Translations under genes and position numbers: made by a program
Shown: positions 5,794 to 8,231 of the stretch, piece by piece
How the letters are laid out: every line of letters starts with the position of its first letter
How positions within the stretch are numbered: position 1 is the stretch's first letter
Notes under the pieces: generated by a model
The model's input: only the letters and a program-made list of their open reading frames with translations
What the model was told of the DNA's origin: nothing
Database searches by the model: none
Assembly: GCA_003354055.1 (NCBI GenBank)
Contig: PIVQ01000295.1
Coordinates: 1-8,231, forward strand
Direction of reading: 5' to 3'
DNA length: 8,231 bases
DNA from: Desulfobacteraceae bacterium
GTDB taxonomy: Bacteria; Desulfobacterota; Desulfobacteria; Desulfobacterales; Desulfobacteraceae

Positions 5794-5828
5794 TTGTTTA
5801 CTACTGAGCTAGTGAATGGAGATATAAA

Positions 5829-6452
5829 ATGGAAACAGCTCGAATATTTATTGTCGAAGATGAGTATATTATAGCCGAAGACATTCACCTAAGCCTGAAT
5901 GATATGGGATATTCCGTATGCGGAATGGCTTCTTTCGGAGAGGAAGCCATTGAAAAAGTCGAAGAAAAACGACCGGATTTAGTTCTCATGGACATCTTCC
6001 TAAAGGGAAAGATGGACGGTATTGAAACCGCAGACAAGATAAGGTCCAGTTTCAATATTCCCGTGGTTTATCTAACTGCATATGCCAATAATGACATCCT
6101 CGAAAGAGCCAAATTAACCGGTGCATTCGGATATCTGATCAAACCCTTTACAGACAAAGAATTACGTGCCGCCATTGAAATGGCCATTTACAAACACGGC
6201 ATGGAATCAGAAAAGGAGATACTTTTAAATGATCTTCAGGCGGCACTGGCTAAAGCAAAATTATTAAGCGGGATGCTCCCCATCTGTGCAAGTTGTAAAA
6301 AAATTCGTGACGACAAGGGATATTGGAATCAAATTGAACAATACATTTCAGAACATTCTGAAGCACTGTTCTCCCACAGCATTTGTCCGGACTGTGCGGA
6401 AAGTTTGTATGGTAACGAGTCCTGGTATATAAAAAAACACAAGGTAGAGTGA
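5829..6452 (+). CDS. Response regulator: receiver domain plus C-terminal Cys4 module
   Basis: 207 residues, cytoplasmic. The receiver domain (about 4-122) carries Glu10/Asp11, phospho-acceptor Asp55 in LVLMDIFLKG, Thr83 in YLTAYA and Lys105 in LIKPF, so it should be phosphorylatable. A short coiled-coil-like linker (about 125-148) leads to a compact tail with CASC (153-156) and CPDC (186-189) separated by about 29 residues. KKIRDDKGYWNQIEQYI lies between them. The CxxC...CxxC spacing suggests a metal site or redox pair. From memory this tail recurs at the C-termini of PAS, REC and kinase proteins of deltaproteobacteria, but I know of no assigned function. There is no helix-turn-helix, so it is not a standard transcription factor. 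It probably forms an operon with the HDOD gene 58 bases downstream. Its kinase partner is unknown; the upstream hybrid kinase is a candidate. Confidence 0.9.
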   Translation: METARIFIVEDEYIIAEDIHLSLNDMGYSVCGMASFGEEAIEKVEEKRPDLVLMDIFLKGKMDGIETADKIRSSFNIPVVYLTAYANNDILERAKLTGAFGYLIKPFTDKELRAAIEMAIYKHGMESEKEILLNDLQAALAKAKLLSGMLPICASCKKIRDDKGYWNQIEQYISEHSEALFSHSICPDCAESLYGNESWYIKKHKVE

Positions 6453-6499
6453 TTAACCGACACTTCGAAACAGAATATGACATGGAATCCAAGAACCTT

Positions 6500-6504
6500 A
6501 AGGA
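6500..6504 (+). promoter_or_regulatory. Ribosome binding site of the HDOD gene
   Basis: AAGGA, 6 bases before the ATG at 6511. No promoter or terminator was seen in the 58-base gap after the response regulator, which supports co-transcription. Confidence 0.6.
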
Positions 6505-6510
6505 AATTTA

Positions 6511-7728
6511 ATGTTAAAAATCACTCCTGATCAGATAGAGGAAGGAATGCTCCTGGCCAAGGATGTGGTTGATATAAACTATCGATTATTGATCCCGCAG
6601 GGAGAGAGAATTGAAAAAAAACATATCAGGATCTTAAAAATATGGGGTGTTCAGGAAGTTAAAATCGTTGACTCAGAAGAAACTATGCTCAATACGGAAT
6701 CATTGAGCTCTGAAGATGCAGTTGCCGAAGCAAAAAAAGCCGGAGAGAGAATCTTTCAGCATGTTGACATAAACCATCCGGCAATCATGGAAATTTTCAG
6801 ACTTTCACTCAAACACAGATCCAGGTCACCCCATATTCATCAGGTTGATGCCTTAAAAAAGAAATCCCCGAAGTTTAAAAAATTTGATGACCAGATACCC
6901 CCTAAGATAAAAACAAACAACATCAAGCTTCCGGAAACCCCCTTAATCATTTCCGAACTGAATGAAGTTATTGAGAATCCTTATGCCTCAGCCACAGACA
7001 TCGCCAAGATTGTGAATAAAAGCACCAGCTTATCGGCGCTTTTGTTGAGAATAGTCAATTCGGTATTTTATAACTTTCCTGAAAAGATAGATAGTATCTC
7101 CTGGGCTGTCACACTGATCGGCACCAAGGAAATTGTCAATCTGGCGTTCGGTATAAGCGTCATGGATGTTTTTAAGAATATTCCCAAAGAAATGATAGAT
7201 GTTCAATCATTTATTCGACACAGTCTTTTTTGCGGAATTCTGTCCAGAATTCTGGGGGCTCATAAAAACCTTGTCCATACCGAACAATTGTTTGTATCAG
7301 GCCTTCTGCATGATATCGGCCGGCTGGTAATTTATAAATATTATCCGGATCAGTCCATGGCTCTTTTATCCCTGAAAGATAAATTAAAGCGGCCCCTGTA
7401 TCAAATTGAACATGAATTCGGAGGAATCAGACATACCCATGTCGGCTATTATCTGATGAAAAAATGGAACCTGCCCAGTGAGCTGGTGGACAATATTTTT
7501 TACCACCACAGCCCAAACAAGGCACGGGAACCGATAAAACCAGGCATCGTTCATATTGCAGACATTATTACCACCGGATTAGGGATTGGGACAAGCGGAG
7601 AAAGTTACGTCCCCTTTTTTGACGAGGCAGTCTGGAATAAATTGGCAATATCTCCCGGTTTATTTGAACCGGTGATTCGGCAGGCACTACATCAGCTGAA
7701 ATTTCTCGGCATTTTTAATCAAGGCTGA
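6511..7728 (+). CDS. HDOD-domain signalling protein with HD-GYP-type N-terminal module
   Basis: 405 residues, cytoplasmic. Residues 1-55 (QIEEGMLLAKDVVDINYRLL, then IPQGERI and KKHIRILKIWGV) resemble the small module that precedes HD-GYP domains. Residues about 56-135 are a variable, lysine-rich linker. The HDOD domain starts at LPETPLIISEL (140-150) and runs to about 340: DIAKIVNKSTSLSALLLRIVNS (163-184) and WAVTLIGTKEIVNL (198-211), then GLLHDIGRL (264-272). HDOD domains are usually regarded as non-catalytic relatives of HD phosphohydrolases. Here His237, His267-Asp268, His310, His332/333 and Asp351 are all present, so metal binding or activity is conceivable. The gene sits 58 bases after a response regulator and 7 bases before a GAF gene. 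Its role is probably signalling output by protein contact or nucleotide chemistry; the target is unknown. Confidence 0.9.
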   Translation: MLKITPDQIEEGMLLAKDVVDINYRLLIPQGERIEKKHIRILKIWGVQEVKIVDSEETMLNTESLSSEDAVAEAKKAGERIFQHVDINHPAIMEIFRLSLKHRSRSPHIHQVDALKKKSPKFKKFDDQIPPKIKTNNIKLPETPLIISELNEVIENPYASATDIAKIVNKSTSLSALLLRIVNSVFYNFPEKIDSISWAVTLIGTKEIVNLAFGISVMDVFKNIPKEMIDVQSFIRHSLFCGILSRILGAHKNLVHTEQLFVSGLLHDIGRLVIYKYYPDQSMALLSLKDKLKRPLYQIEHEFGGIRHTHVGYYLMKKWNLPSELVDNIFYHHSPNKAREPIKPGIVHIADIITTGLGIGTSGESYVPFFDEAVWNKLAISPGLFEPVIRQALHQLKFLGIFNQG

Positions 7729-7735
7729 AAAAAGA

Positions 7736-8231
7736 ATGAACCAAAACACCCCCCCCGATAATCAAGCTGCCCGCATATCCTACTTAGAAGAGAACCGGAG
7801 ATTTACCAGGAATTCAATGGAAATAGCCCTTTCACTGGGTGATTTCCAAAAACAGATCCACAAGCAGGCAACCCGTGAACAGGTGTTCCAGGAAACCCAA
7901 TATCGTATCAGCAAATTGATTCCATTTGACGTTAGTGCATTCTATCTTGTGGACCAGGAAACCTCCGATCTGGCACTATCCCTGTGCACACCGGACGATC
8001 AGGTCGAGTTTATGGAAGATCAGCTGGAATTCTTAATTGACAAAGGGTTCATGGCCTGGGCAATTAGAGAACCGCGGGGCATTTCGGTTTATTCGGAGAA
8101 TCATGAAAAAACCATATTTCTACATGTCATTGCAACCTATTCCCGAATACGGGGAATGTTTGTGGGTATATTTAGCGAACCTGAAAATAAAGTCCAGGAT
8201 ATTTCCTATGATCTGACATCCATTGTTCTTC
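7736..8231 (+). CDS. GAF-domain signalling protein (N-terminal part only)
   Basis: An open frame from ATG 7736 for 165 codons to the window edge, without a stop. Residues 14-42 (ISYLEENRRFTRNSMEIALS and on) look like an N-terminal helix or coiled coil. Residues about 45-165 resemble a GAF sensor domain: RISKLIPFDVSAFYLVDQET (57-76), then GFMAWAIREPRGISVY (104-119) and GMFVGIF (140-146). The output domain lies outside the window; GGDEF, HD-GYP or kinase are all possible. The start is uncertain. ATG 7736 has no clear Shine-Dalgarno, and codons 5-7 lie in a run of eight Cs (7749-7756). ATG 7817 (residue 28) has AGGAA 4 bases upstream but would cut the N-terminal helix. The 7-base gap after the HDOD stop indicates one operon. 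Confidence 0.8.
   Translation, partial: MNQNTPPDNQAARISYLEENRRFTRNSMEIALSLGDFQKQIHKQATREQVFQETQYRISKLIPFDVSAFYLVDQETSDLALSLCTPDDQVEFMEDQLEFLIDKGFMAWAIREPRGISVYSENHEKTIFLHVIATYSRIRGMFVGIFSEPENKVQDISYDLTSIVL
7749..7756 (+). repeat. Run of eight Cs near the start of the GAF gene
   Basis: A C8 homopolymer in codons 5-7. One base gained or lost would shift the frame early, and translation could resume from ATG 7817. It could be a slippage-prone site or a sequencing-sensitive spot. Confidence 0.6.

Larger units (their letters stand above)
5513..5828. other. Gene-free AT-rich spacer dense in palindromes
   Basis: A 316-base gap between the kinase operon and the next operon, with no coding signal. 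It contains short perfect inverted repeats at 5585-5592, 5612-5627, 5632-5644, 5661-5670 and 5738-5757. There are also two longer-range pairings, 5657-5663 with 5702-5708 and 5721-5728 with 5775-5782. It ends in a promoter for the response-regulator gene. No GC-rich terminator with a T-run was found after the kinase. Confidence 0.7.

Noticed and set aside
5513..5828. Spacer considered as a CRISPR array, attachment site or tRNA-linked element
   Set aside because: The repeats are inverted rather than regularly spaced direct repeats; there is no tRNA cloverleaf, integrase or leader.

Overview
The window looks like a chromosomal stretch from a Gram-negative bacterium rich in signal-transduction genes, most probably a deltaproteobacterium (Desulfobacterota, Desulfobacteraceae-like). 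This is inferred from the style of the proteins: a hybrid histidine kinase with Cache, HAMP, PAS and a [21 protein letters not shown]-type H box, a response regulator ending in a CxxC...CxxC module, an HDOD protein, and moderate GC content. No rRNA, tRNA, CRISPR array, transposase or phage gene was seen, and no taxonomic marker is present.

Region 1 (1-1579) is a divergent regulator/enzyme pair. A nitroreductase-family flavoenzyme gene runs leftward off the window edge, and a TetR-family repressor gene runs rightward. The 418 bases between them hold three copies of a 14-bp palindrome, ACCTAnnnnTAGGT. Two copies are exact, and each lies between a TTGAC(A/T) -35 box and a TAGGTA -10-like box of one of two back-to-back promoters. 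The repressor has a cysteine that appears to match the electrophile-sensing Cys106 of E. coli NemR. The pair therefore looks like an autoregulated switch responding to reactive electrophiles or quinone/nitro compounds. A hairpin plus T-run just downstream of the leftward promoter could attenuate it.

Region 2 (about 1680-5512) is a two-gene operon with a strong sigma70-like promoter. It encodes a LivK-type periplasmic binding protein (probable lipoprotein) and an 864-residue hybrid histidine kinase whose start codon overlaps the upstream stop (TGATG). No permease or ATPase gene accompanies the binding protein. It most plausibly serves as a ligand-sensing accessory of the kinase, as TorT does for TorS or LuxP for LuxQ.

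Region 3 (5513-5828) is a gene-free, AT-rich stretch crowded with short perfect palindromes, ending in a good promoter for the next operon.

Region 4 (5829-8231) is a same-strand run: a receiver-domain response regulator with a Cys4 C-terminal module and no DNA-binding domain, an HDOD protein that keeps HD-type histidine/aspartate residues, and the start of a GAF-domain protein that runs off the right edge. None of the three visible products shows a DNA-binding domain, so output probably goes through protein-protein contacts or a second messenger.

Nothing here is an unmistakably new system. The best candidates for a second look are the duplicated operator/promoter switch, the orphan binding-protein/kinase pair, the palindrome cluster and the REC-Cys4/HDOD/GAF operon.
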